From JAAGZL01 sp050290785 (GTDB lineage Bacteria > Pseudomonadota > Gammaproteobacteria > Chromatiales > Chromatiaceae), in NCBI GenBank assembly GCA_050290785.1, contig JBNKIR010000011.1:1-64000 (forward strand): a stretch of DNA of 64,000 bases, in the 5' to 3' direction. A program made the translations under genes and the position numbers. The notes beneath the pieces were generated by a model, which was given only the letters and a program-made list of their open reading frames with translations, was not told where the DNA came from and did not search any database. This document shows, piece after piece, positions 50,097-59,600 of this stretch; the first letter of the stretch is position 1, and each line of letters opens with the position of its first letter.

Positions 50097-50984
50097 TTAC
50101 TTCGATAGCAGTCTGTTTCCACTCAGGAATTGCCAGGTCCTGGTTATATCCAGGATATCTGTCTCTTTGCGTATTTCATCCGGGAAGGGTGCGTAGGGGG
50201 CGGCAAGCCGTACGATCCTTATGGCAGCATCATCCAGGACCTTGTGGCCGGATGAGCGCCTGACCTCTATCTCGTAAATGGTTCCATCGGACTTTAGCGA
50301 TACCTGCAGCATCAGATTGCCGTATAGCTTCTTCCTCCTGGCCTCGTCCGGATAGTTTATGTTTCCAATGCGTTCGACCTTGCGGCGCCAGGCATCCAGA
50401 TAGTTGGAGTATTTGTACTCTTTGGTGCTGGCGCTGACGAATTTGCGGCGAGGTCGTTTGGCGTATGCCTCGGTCTTGCGGTTCAGTTCAGCCGTCAGCC
50501 TGGATATCTCCTGGTCGGTACTGGCCAGGAGTTGGGCGGTGTTCAAGGTCCTTCTCTTCTGTTTGGGTTTGTTGGGTGCGTCCTGCGTCTTTTTCTTTGC
50601 TTCCTCTTTAGAGCTTATCACCCTCTTTTTCTGCATGGCCACCGGTTCCGTTGGTGGGGTCATGGGGGTATTGACCTGATTCGGCTTGTTGGACTGTTTG
50701 GTCAAAGGCTGCAGGCTGTCGGTAGTGGGGCGTACCGCTTCCTCCTTGGTGCCGCCACCCTCCTGGCTGTGCTGGGCCAGGAAATCCGCCTTCTCCGGCT
50801 GCTTCTGTGTGGACTTGTTGTGCACTACCACGATCTCCAGGGTACGGTCCGCCGGAGGAAGCTTTTTCGGTGGTTCCATGGTGAAGCCAATCCCGAGTAT
50901 ACCGACTGCATGCATGCTGATGGCGACAAACAGGGTGAGGCCCAGGCGGTCTACAGCGGTGATTGTGGATGCGTTATTACTCAT
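50097..50984 (-). CDS. TonB-like energy transducer
   Basis: A 295-residue TonB-type protein. It has an N-terminal membrane anchor (LGLTLFVAISMHAVGILGIG), a long polar periplasmic stretch rich in Lys, Gln, Thr and Pro (residues about 60-150), and a C-terminal TonB domain: YLDAWRRKVERIGNINYPDE, LMLQVSLKSDGTIYEIEVRR, SSGHKVLDDAAIRIVRLAAP and FPDEIRKETDILDITRTWQF. The missing ExbB/ExbD genes and its position with yqgE-gshB fit the unlinked TonB homologue often found in this gene neighbourhood. Which receptor it serves is unknown. Confidence 0.88.
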   Translation of the reverse strand: MSNNASTITAVDRLGLTLFVAISMHAVGILGIGFTMEPPKKLPPADRTLEIVVVHNKSTQKQPEKADFLAQHSQEGGGTKEEAVRPTTDSLQPLTKQSNKPNQVNTPMTPPTEPVAMQKKRVISSKEEAKKKTQDAPNKPKQKRRTLNTAQLLASTDQEISRLTAELNRKTEAYAKRPRRKFVSASTKEYKYSNYLDAWRRKVERIGNINYPDEARRKKLYGNLMLQVSLKSDGTIYEIEVRRSSGHKVLDDAAIRIVRLAAPYAPFPDEIRKETDILDITRTWQFLSGNRLLSK

Positions 50985-51002
50985 CAGTTATCTATTGTTG
51001 CT

Positions 51003-52064
51003 CTATTTTTTATTCATCAGCGGTGGGCTGAGTATGATTTTGAACTGGTCGGACTCGAATCTGAGTCTCTTTTGCATTGCCGGGTTCATGTATGCATTGT
51101 TTTTTGAGTCGACCAGCAGAACATATTTTATCCCCATCTTTTGCGCAATCCTGTACCAGTCGTCCGGTCCGGCCACAAACAGGGCGGTGGCTGCGGCATC
51201 CGCAGTTGCGGCGTCCGGATGAATCACGGTTACCGATCTGGTGCCGATGGCCGGGTATCCCGTGCGCGGGTCTATTATGTGATGGTAGACCTTACCTTTC
51301 CAGTTGAAGTTGCGTTCGTAATCTCCGGATGTGAATACGCTCTCATCACCGGAGACATCCAGTCCGGCCATGACCCCTTCCCCGGATGGGTGTCTAATGG
51401 CGATCTTCCATGGACGTCCTCTGGGGGAGCCGATAGCCCTCAGGTCACCACCGGCATTCAGGATTGCGTTCTTTATTCCCAGTTGGCGCAGATGATCTAT
51501 GGCTAGATCGATACCGAAGCCCTTGCCGAAGCCCCCGAAATCCAGTTTTACGTTCGGATTGGTGCTGTGCAGAGTTATGCCGTCCAGCACCAGATCGGAC
51601 ATGCGCGGGTTCTGTTTCAGTAGTTCAGAGATCCTTTCCTCATCAGGGGGTTTGTGTCCTGCAGGATCATTGCTATGGAAACCCCAGGCGTCTATCAGGT
51701 GGCCGATGGCGGGGTTGAACAGGTGATCGCTCTGCGCGGATATCTCGATACCTTGTCTTATCAGTCCCAATACGGATGGCGGGGTGGCGAATGTGGCCCC
51801 TTCTGAGATCAATCGGTTTACCCGTCCCAGAGGGCCTGGGTCCCAGGCATGCCATGATTTGTGCATCCAGGCGAAATCTCTTTCAATGGCTGCGGTCGCC
51901 ATTTCGGCCTGCTCTCTAGAGACGCCGGCGATGGACAGGTCTACCAGGGTGCCGAAGGCCAGGAATCTGGTGGTTATTACCTGTTCCTGTTGTTCGCATC
52001 CGCCAGGGATCAGTGCGATAAGTGCAATCACTATCGCCGTCAGTACTCTTGAAACTCTCTTCAT
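51003..52064 (-). CDS. apbE: FAD:protein FMN transferase ApbE
   Basis: A 353-residue lipoprotein-type ApbE with N-terminal signal and lipobox-like LIPGGC near residue 23. Family motifs: FNPAIGHLIDAWGFHS, KLDFGGFGKGFGIDLAIDHL, ILNAGGDLRAIGS, YHHIIDPRTGYP and the metal-site TADAAATALFVAG. ApbE attaches FMN covalently to threonine in NQR or RNF complexes and other flavoproteins. Its targets are not in this window. It overlaps the gshB end by 4 nt. Confidence 0.93.
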   Translation of the reverse strand: MKRVSRVLTAIVIALIALIPGGCEQQEQVITTRFLAFGTLVDLSIAGVSREQAEMATAAIERDFAWMHKSWHAWDPGPLGRVNRLISEGATFATPPSVLGLIRQGIEISAQSDHLFNPAIGHLIDAWGFHSNDPAGHKPPDEERISELLKQNPRMSDLVLDGITLHSTNPNVKLDFGGFGKGFGIDLAIDHLRQLGIKNAILNAGGDLRAIGSPRGRPWKIAIRHPSGEGVMAGLDVSGDESVFTSGDYERNFNWKGKVYHHIIDPRTGYPAIGTRSVTVIHPDAATADAAATALFVAGPDDWYRIAQKMGIKYVLLVDSKNNAYMNPAMQKRLRFESDQFKIILSPPLMNKK

Positions 52065-53017
52065 GCCTTGATTCGTTCTTCTATCTTGTCCAGCAGTTGT
52101 GCGCTGATGTTTAATCCGAACTGCTTATCCAGTTCCCTGATGCATGTGGGGCTGGTTACATTGATCTCGGTAAGATAATCACCGATCACGTCCAGTCCGG
52201 CAAACAGGATGCCTTTCTCCCTTAGGATGGGGCCGACCTGTGCCGCTATCCAATGGTCTCTTTCCGAAAGCGGCTGACCTTGGCCGCGCCCGCCGGCTGC
52301 CAGATTGCCGCGGGTTTCCCCTTCCTGCGGTATGCGGGCCAATGCGTATGGTATGGCCTCTCCGTCCACCATCAGGATGCGCTTGTCCCCGGCGCTGATC
52401 TCTGGCAGGAAACGTTGTGCCATGACATATTCAGAGCCATGTCCGGTGATGGTTTCTATCACTACATTGGTATTGGGGTCATCTTTTCGGAGTCGGAAGA
52501 TAGAGGCGCCACCCATGCCTCCCAGCGGCTTAAGTATTATATCTTTATGCGTTTGCAGAAACCCGGTAATTTGTTGGTGATTTCTGGACACCAGACTGGA
52601 GGTGCAGCATTGCGGAAACCGGTAGGTAAAGAGCTTCTCGTTTGCGTCCCGCAGACTGCCGGGCCGGTTGACGACGAGTGTCCCTTCTGTTTCAGCTGAC
52701 TCCAGAATATATGTGGAGTATATATACTCCATGTCGAATGGCGGATCCTTGCGCATCAGGATCACATCAAGTCCACCTAATGGGGCATGGCGCTCGGAAC
52801 TGAAGCTGTACCAGGAGCTGCTGTTATCGGTAACCTCTATCTGCCGCATCCTTCCGTAGGATCTGGATTCCTGAAGATACAGGTCACCCAACTCCATATA
52901 CCAGATGTCCCATTTCCGGGCCTGAGCCTCCAACATCATGGCGAAGGTGCTGTCTTTGTATGTGGTGATGGAGTCTATGGGATCCATCACTATGCCAACG
53001 GATATGCTCATTGCCAT
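52061..53017 (-). CDS. gshB: Glutathione synthetase GshB
   Basis: ATP-grasp enzyme that adds glycine to gamma-glutamylcysteine. MSISVGIVMDPIDSITTYKD is the typical N terminus. ILMRKDPPFDMEYIYSTYIL, ILKPLGGMGGASIFRL, and GNLAAGGRGQGQPLSERD are the substrate and ATP loops, and DVIGDYLTEINVTSPTCIREL gives the magnesium-binding end. 318 residues. Its start is either 53017 or two codons in. First gene of the gshB-apbE-tonB-yqgE-ruvX-pyrR run on the minus strand. Confidence 0.96.
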   Translation of the reverse strand: MAMSISVGIVMDPIDSITTYKDSTFAMMLEAQARKWDIWYMELGDLYLQESRSYGRMRQIEVTDNSSSWYSFSSERHAPLGGLDVILMRKDPPFDMEYIYSTYILESAETEGTLVVNRPGSLRDANEKLFTYRFPQCCTSSLVSRNHQQITGFLQTHKDIILKPLGGMGGASIFRLRKDDPNTNVVIETITGHGSEYVMAQRFLPEISAGDKRILMVDGEAIPYALARIPQEGETRGNLAAGGRGQGQPLSERDHWIAAQVGPILREKGILFAGLDVIGDYLTEINVTSPTCIRELDKQFGLNISAQLLDKIEERIKA

Positions 53018-53395
53018 ATGTTACCCGATTATGTGTTAATTAGGGCAAATTAGAGTGAGCGGAAAGAAGATAGCGCCATAAGATGTTCTGGTATTTAGGC
53101 GTGGCTTGGTCAGCGGTCCAAATTTATCTGATGATATTTGGTTAAATCAAGAAAATGTTTCAATATGATCAATGAGTTGTTGCAGAATCTTAAATCAATT
53201 GCTATGGTTCGGGTGTATTATGCACATCAGATATATATTTCATGGAAAATTATGATTGCATGATGTCGTAGACCCTTTATATGTTCTATGATGACAGAAT
53301 AAATATAAGACGGATAATATTCAGAAAACAGGGGAAATCGGGGCTTTAATTATAAGTTTTCAGTACTGGGCGATGCATAAACGAGAGAATCTGTA
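53018..53395. other. 378-nt AT-rich divergent intergenic region
   Basis: Separates gshB (minus) from pilG (plus). No gene seen. CCAAAT and ATTTGG form an inverted repeat at 53118-53141. No promoter stands out clearly; promoters for both directions must lie here. Confidence 0.5.
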
Positions 53396-53794
53396 ATGCA
53401 AAATGAACCTGACAATATTTCAGGCCTCAAGGTAATGGTCATTGATGACAGTAAGACCATACGCAGGACCGCTGAAAGTTTGTTGAAAAATGCCGGATGT
53501 GAAGTGTTAACAGCTACGGATGGATTTGAAGCTTTGGCAATGATTGCCGATAGTCACCCTGATGTAATCTTTGTTGATATCATGATGCCGCGACTGGATG
53601 GATATCAGACCTGTGCCCTGATAAAAAACAATGCGGAATTTAAACATACGCCAGTGATCATGTTGTCGAGTAAGGACGGTCTGTTTGACCGGGCTCGTGG
53701 CAGGATTGTCGGTTCCGAGCAATATCTGACCAAACCCTTTACCAAGAATGAGTTATTGGATGCGATTAGGGCATATGCTACCAGGGCGGCTTGA
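53396..53794 (+). CDS. pilG: Twitching motility response regulator PilG
   Basis: Single-domain CheY-like receiver of 132 residues. The acidic pair is Asp17-Asp18 (VMVIDDSKTIRR), the phosphorylation site Asp61 (VIFVDIMMPRLDGYQ), the switch Ser in MLSSKDG and the Lys in YLTKPFT. In Pseudomonas PilG promotes pilus extension through the PilB motor side. First gene of the pilGHIJ-chpA-chpC operon, followed by pilH after 46 nt. Confidence 0.95.
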   Translation: MQNEPDNISGLKVMVIDDSKTIRRTAESLLKNAGCEVLTATDGFEALAMIADSHPDVIFVDIMMPRLDGYQTCALIKNNAEFKHTPVIMLSSKDGLFDRARGRIVGSEQYLTKPFTKNELLDAIRAYATRAA

Positions 53795-53840
53795 TCTTCT
53801 TGATAGAGAATATTAAAGATATATTTTGTGGTGAAAGGCA

Positions 53841-54263
53841 ATGAGAATATTTTCTAAGAAAGGCAGTACTGAAAAATCTTCCAGTGGTTCTGTGGATCTG
53901 CAGGGCCGCACCATCCTGATTGTTGATGACTCTCCAACCGAGCTGCATATCCTAAAAGGTATTTTGGAAGGCGCCGGGTGCGGTGTGCTTATAGCTGATA
54001 GTGGGGAAGCAGGTATTGAGCAGGCGCGTAGCGGGAAACCGGATTTGATTCTTATGGATGTGGTGATGCCGGGGCTGAACGGTTTTCAGGCCACCAGGCA
54101 GCTCAGTCGTGACCCTGAGACGGAGAATATCCCTATTATCATGGTGACAACCAAGGATCAGGACACAGACAAGACCTGGGGTCTACGGCAGGGGGCAAGG
54201 GATTACCTGGTGAAGCCGGTAGAAAAGGACGAGCTCTTATCCAAGATTATGGATGCGTTGTAG
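53841..54263 (+). CDS. pilH: Twitching motility response regulator PilH
   Basis: Second CheY-like receiver, 140 residues, with a 20-residue N-terminal leader (basic, Ser-rich) before TILIVDDSPTEL. The phosphorylation site is Asp73 in LMDVVMPGLNGFQA, the switch Thr in IMVTTKDQDTD and Lys in YLVKPVEKDEL. KDQDTDKTWGLRQGARDY is a recognisable PilH segment. In Pseudomonas it balances PilG, either on the retraction motor or as a phosphate sink. Confidence 0.94.
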   Translation: MRIFSKKGSTEKSSSGSVDLQGRTILIVDDSPTELHILKGILEGAGCGVLIADSGEAGIEQARSGKPDLILMDVVMPGLNGFQATRQLSRDPETENIPIIMVTTKDQDTDKTWGLRQGARDYLVKPVEKDELLSKIMDAL

Positions 54264-54284
54264 ACCGAATAGAAACGGAAACGA

Positions 54285-54839
54285 ATGATGCCTACTGCCA
54301 AATCTGAATCCGAAGAGATTGTCCTGCTGTTGCAGGATATCGAGAGTCAGAGTCGCAAGCATGCCTTTGATATACCGCACAAGGAAGAGACAAAACAATT
54401 TTGGGAAGGAGTGCTTTTTACTATCTTAGGGAAAAAATTACTCACTGCCCTGGGTGATGTAAAAGAGATACTCAACTATCCACAGAATGTTTCAATTGTG
54501 CCTGGCGCACAGAAATGGGTGCGTGGCGTGGCCAATGTCAGAGGAAGTCTGCTGCCCATATTTGATCTGCAGGAGTTTCTGGGCGGCAACCCGATTTCAC
54601 TTGGGCGCAAAACAAGAATTTTGGTTATTGAACATGAAGGTCTGTTTGCCGGCCTGATGGTGGAAGATGTGTTTGGTATGCGTCACTTCAATACAGAGTT
54701 GCGTATTCAGGAACATAATACAGACAAACCTATCAGTAATTATGTCAGTGGTGCATACGATGTAGATGGCCTGCTGTGCCCTATATTAAGCATGCGTGTG
54801 CTGGCAGAAGATCAGGATTTTCAGGTGGTGGCAGCTTGA
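54285..54839 (+). CDS. pilI: CheW-like adaptor PilI
   Basis: A 184-residue CheW-domain protein that couples the PilJ receptor to the ChpA kinase. The CheW core reads GDVKEILNYPQNVSIVPGAQ, then WVRGVANVRGSLLPIFDLQE, and ends GAYDVDGLLCPILSMRVLAE. About 45 residues precede the core, as in PilI. It starts 21 nt after pilH. Confidence 0.93.
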   Translation: MMPTAKSESEEIVLLLQDIESQSRKHAFDIPHKEETKQFWEGVLFTILGKKLLTALGDVKEILNYPQNVSIVPGAQKWVRGVANVRGSLLPIFDLQEFLGGNPISLGRKTRILVIEHEGLFAGLMVEDVFGMRHFNTELRIQEHNTDKPISNYVSGAYDVDGLLCPILSMRVLAEDQDFQVVAA

Positions 54840-54923
54840 TCCTTATGTGTATGGGTCGATAGCAACAACAAATTAAATTTTAGTGACGTTAGTAATTTTC
54901 GCTCTCTCGGGAGAAATTGAAAA

Positions 54924-56588
54924 ATGAAAAAAAGATCTGGGAATAAAGGGGCATCTTCAACTCGAGCTCCTATGTTGATGACTGTTGGTGCAATAGTCAT
55001 GCTGATCTTGGCGGTGGTGGTTTCTGTTCATTCGTCAAATTCAGATGCCATTGATGATGCAAACCAGCTTCGTGCCGCTGAACTCCGTGTGCTTTCAGAA
55101 CGAATAGCGAAAAATGCATTGACCTCCATAGCCGGAGGTGAAGGCGCATTTGCCCAATTGAAAAGTGCGCAGAGCACCTTTGATAAATACATTAAGGAAC
55201 TGCAAGGCGCTACCAGCGGCCAGGTTAGTGATAAATTGGCCAAGGTCGAGGCTGAGTGGAAGAAGCTGAGACAGAATGCCGCAGATGTTTTGTCGAACGA
55301 GAAGGCAATCATGGCCATGCATGTCTCTGTCGAGTCTAGCGGCGATCTGCCGGCAAAACTCCAGACCATCTCCATGGAAGTCGTGACCAATTCGAATAAT
55401 GTAAGTGCTGCAGCGAAAGATCTACTGGACGCTTACATCGAGTATCCAGCGCGTTTTTCGTTATTGGGTATCCAGGCCGGGGCGGGCATGGCTATTTTCT
55501 TTATCATGCTGGCGGTACTGCTGCTGATGTTGCGCAGACATAACTTGGCCATGGGTAAAAGGGATGTCGAGGACCTGCTGAAAGTACAAAACGAGAAGAG
55601 CCAGGAGGCCATCTTGACCCTGCTGGATGAGATGGGAGATCTGGCGGATGGTGACCTTACCGTATCTGCGACAGTTACCGAAGACGTAACCGGCGCTATC
55701 GCTGACTCTATTAACTACACCATTGAGGCCCTGCGTAACGTGGTTATCTCTATTAACCAGACCTCGGAAAGGGTAGCTGCTTCAGCCCAGGAGACACGTG
55801 CCACCGCCATGCATCTGGCAGAGGCATCTGAACACCAGGCGGATCAGATCACATCCGCCAGTGGAGCCATCAAGAAGATGGCCGAAACTATCGACCAGAT
55901 GTCCAGTGACGCTAATGAATCAGCTGAGGTTGCTCAGCACTCGGTGGAGATAGCAAGTAAGGGCGCGGATACTGTGCGCCGCACCATCCTCGGCATGGAT
56001 AACATCAGAGAGCAGATCCAGGAGACATCCAAGCGAATCAAGCGTCTCGGTGAAAGTTCCCAGGAGATCGGTGACATCGTTGAGATCATCGACGACATTG
56101 CCGACCAAACCAACATTCTTGCCTTGAACGCCGCCATGCAGGCGGCCATGGCCGGTGAAGCGGGTCGTGGTTTTGCGGTGGTTGCGGACGAGGTGCAACG
56201 ACTCGCAGAACGTTCCAGTAACGCCACCAAGCAGATTGAGGCGCTGGTTAAGACCATTCAGGCGGATACGAGTGAAGCGGTTAGTTCTATGGAATCCACC
56301 ACGAAAGAGGTGGTGGCCGGTGCAAAACTCGCAGAGGATGCCGGTGATGCCTTGATGGAGATTGAGAACGTATCTACCCACATCGCCGAGGTTACGCAGA
56401 AGATTGCAAGTTCAGCCCAACAGCAGACTTCTAGTGCAACCAAGATTGATGAGACCATGAGCGTTATTCAGGAAATTACTACACAGACACTGGATGGAAC
56501 CAACCAGACGGCAACATCCATCGGAATGCTTGCCGGTTTGGCCGATGAGCTTAGAGAGTCTGTTGCCGGATTCCGTCTACCTGAATAA
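54924..56588 (+). CDS. pilJ: Twitching motility chemoreceptor PilJ
   Basis: A 554-residue membrane chemoreceptor. TM1 is near residues 15-34 (LMTVGAIVMLILAVVVSVHS), a periplasmic helical domain spans about 35-175, and TM2 is around 178-203 (LLGIQAGAGMAIFFIMLAVL). It is followed by a HAMP-like linker and a cytoplasmic signalling coiled coil whose tip is DIADQTNILALNAAMQAAMA with GRGFAVVADEVQRLAERS. Pseudomonas PilJ is longer (about 680 residues), so the periplasmic part seems reduced to one PilJ-type module. The receptor senses surface contact or pilus state in Pseudomonas. Confidence 0.93.
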   Translation: MKKRSGNKGASSTRAPMLMTVGAIVMLILAVVVSVHSSNSDAIDDANQLRAAELRVLSERIAKNALTSIAGGEGAFAQLKSAQSTFDKYIKELQGATSGQVSDKLAKVEAEWKKLRQNAADVLSNEKAIMAMHVSVESSGDLPAKLQTISMEVVTNSNNVSAAAKDLLDAYIEYPARFSLLGIQAGAGMAIFFIMLAVLLLMLRRHNLAMGKRDVEDLLKVQNEKSQEAILTLLDEMGDLADGDLTVSATVTEDVTGAIADSINYTIEALRNVVISINQTSERVAASAQETRATAMHLAEASEHQADQITSASGAIKKMAETIDQMSSDANESAEVAQHSVEIASKGADTVRRTILGMDNIREQIQETSKRIKRLGESSQEIGDIVEIIDDIADQTNILALNAAMQAAMAGEAGRGFAVVADEVQRLAERSSNATKQIEALVKTIQADTSEAVSSMESTTKEVVAGAKLAEDAGDALMEIENVSTHIAEVTQKIASSAQQQTSSATKIDETMSVIQEITTQTLDGTNQTATSIGMLAGLADELRESVAGFRLPE

Positions 56589-56654
56589 TCAGGTCAATCG
56601 AATGAACGGTGCCACTGGGAACTACCTTCCAAAGGTAACTATGGCGAGTCAGGT

Positions 56655-59600
56655 ATGAGCGAAACTCAAGACCACAGCAAAATAAAGTGGATCAAGGGCG
56701 AACTGGATCAGGTCGTCCTGCAGGCCCGTAATGCGCTTGAGGGATACACGGAAGGTTCCGGAAATCTTGATCTTATGCAGACGTGTGGGAAACTGCTGCA
56801 TCAGGTCAAAGGCACTTTGCAGATATTGGAACTGTTTGGTGCGACCATGTTGGCCGACGAGATGGAGAAGGTCGCGAATGCCATCGCTGAGGGTGACATA
56901 GAGCAGAATTACGAGCAGCCCGCTGCGGCTGCCCTCATGCAAGGTCTGGTTCAGCTGCCAGATTATCTGGAGAAGCTGCAGGATGGGGCGCTGGATCATC
57001 CCGCAATCATCCTGCCACTGATAAATGACCTGCGCCTGGTTCGTGGCGCAAACATTCTTTCCGAGGCTGAGTTGGCCGCTCCTGAGTTGGAGCAGAAGCT
57101 TGCGCGCCTGGAGCAGAAAGTGGAAGAGGGCAGCAGCAGACTTCCACGCGTGGCAAAAAAACTGCGCCACAAATATCATCTATGCCTGCTGAAGTGGTTC
57201 TACAACACGGATCCTGTGACAGGCATAGAGGGGCTTAGGGTTATCCTGGAAAGGCTGCAGGATGTATCCGGCACCGGGCAGGTACGCAGTCTGTTCCAGG
57301 TGGCAAGAGCCGCATTGGCTGCCCCTTTAGAGAATCTTGAATCCCCCAACACTTCGGTCAAATTGCTATTTGGAAAGGTCGATCGTGAGTTAAAGAGAAT
57401 AATCAAGGATGGAGAACGCTCAGTAGCCGAGACTCCCACTGTAAGCACCATGCGTGATCTGCTCTATCACGTTGCCCACATAAAGCAGGATGACGATCTG
57501 GTCAAATCGGTAAAAAAGGAATTTGATCTTGATAGTCTGGCCATAAGTCAGCAGTTGGTAGAGCAAGGCCGTGAGAGTCTTGCATTGCCAAGCAGCGAGT
57601 TGATGGAGACATTGAAGGAGGCTATCAGCTCTGAGTTGGCAGAGATCAAAGATGTATTGGATCTTTTTATTCGAACAAAAAATAGCGATTCCGGTCAGCT
57701 TCAGCCTCTAGAGCAACCTATGCGTAAGGTTGCCGATACCCTCGATCTCATCGGACACAGGGATTTGTGTCAGCGCATGAAAAAACAGGCGGACAAGATT
57801 AGGGATATAGCAATATCCGGTGCTGTCACCCAGGAATCTGATCTGCTGGAGATTGCCGGTGATATCGTATTTGTTGAGGCATCTCTTGAAAATCTGGCCA
57901 GTTTTGTAAAGACCCAAATAATAGAAAACACCCAGATACTGGATAGCAGCAGAAAGGACGCTGCTGAGAAAAAGCCGTTAACAGAAGAGGAGCTTCTGCC
58001 GGATGGTGAGTTTGAACGACTCACAGATTCGGTTGTGCGAGAGGCCAGTGTTGATATGGCCAAGATCAAGGATGCCATTCTCGTTTACATAAAAGAGCCG
58101 AAAAAATCCCAGGTATTGGAAAAGGTCCCGCAGCATTTTCATGCCATCGCAGGTGCGTTTGAAATGCTCAAGATGTTTGATATATCCGGATTGCTGCGCG
58201 CCACTGCCGGATATGTTTCAAACGAGCTGATCGCACATAAGACTATCCCCGACATGCAGCGCCTGAACGCCTTCGCAGACGCAATCACCAGTATTGAATA
58301 TTTCATGGAGACCATTGCGGATGGTCGCGGCATACAAAATGAGATACTGGATGTGGCACGGGAAGCCCTTGTGCGTCTGGGTACAGAGAGCGATTCAGTG
58401 GATGAGGATTTCTATGCAAGCGCCATAGGAGAAGAGACCATTCCTGGATTGATCCATGAAGATGATATGGATCCCTCGTCAAAAAAACAGGAAGGCTCGT
58501 CTGCTGCCTCTCATGAAGAGGTGCGTTTTGCCGAAGAGCACGATGTCAAGGTACTGCAGGAGCATGTGCCATCTGCGGATAAGCCCAGCCTGGACGAGAT
58601 AGATCCGGAAATCCTGGAGATCTTTATCGAAGAGGCCAGGGAAGAGCTGGAGGTGATACGGGAATACATGACCAGATGGCTGGGTGATGTTGAAAATACA
58701 GATGCATTGATCACCTTTCGCAGATCGTTTCATACCCTCAAGGGCAGCGGGAGGCTGGTGGGTGCCAAGGTCATCGGTGAATTTGCCTGGGCAATAGAGA
58801 ACATGCTTAATAGGGTCATTGATCATACATTGCCGATTTCTGGCGATATCACTGACCTGCTAAGGGAGACCCTGGATGTCCTTCCGGTTCTCATAGATTA
58901 TCAGGCCAGGGGGCTTACTCCAGAGGTGGATGTAGAACCCCTGATTGAGCGGGCCAGCAACCTGGCTACTCCAGACTATTCTGCCGCCCCCACCTCAGGT
59001 ACTGTGGTTGATCTGGAGATCGTAGAGCTTGAGCCTGTTGCAGATGAGGAAGACGAGCTAGAGGTCGACACTGGGGTTGCGGAATCGGATGCTGGTGAAG
59101 ATGATGCCGCGGCAGATTCTGAGGTTGAGACAAAATCCTATGCGCATGAGGAAGCAGAGAGCAGTGAGGCAATTACCCTGGATCCAACGCTGCTTGAGAT
59201 ATTTTCCTCAGAGTCGCGTACACACATAGATACCATTAACTCGTTCCTGAAAAATTGCAAAGAGATGGGCAGCGTATGCAGCCTGGATAAAGAGGTATCG
59301 AGGGCCTTTCATACACTGCATGGCAGTGCGCACATGGCTGGCGTGGATCCAATCGCAGAAGTAAGTGCCGCGCTGGAGAGCTTTGTTAACGAGCTTCTGG
59401 ATCAAGATAGAGCGGCTGATGGTGTGCTGTTGGATCTGATCGAGAGAGCGGATGGTCAATTCGAAACCATACTCCAGGCCATAAACGTTCCTGGAGCGCA
59501 GATCCCTGATTGGCGTGGTCTGGTTGAAGATATCGAGTCGGCACATGATCTCATAATTCCGGGTGATGAGGATGAGGACGATTCAGATGATTCTGCTGAA

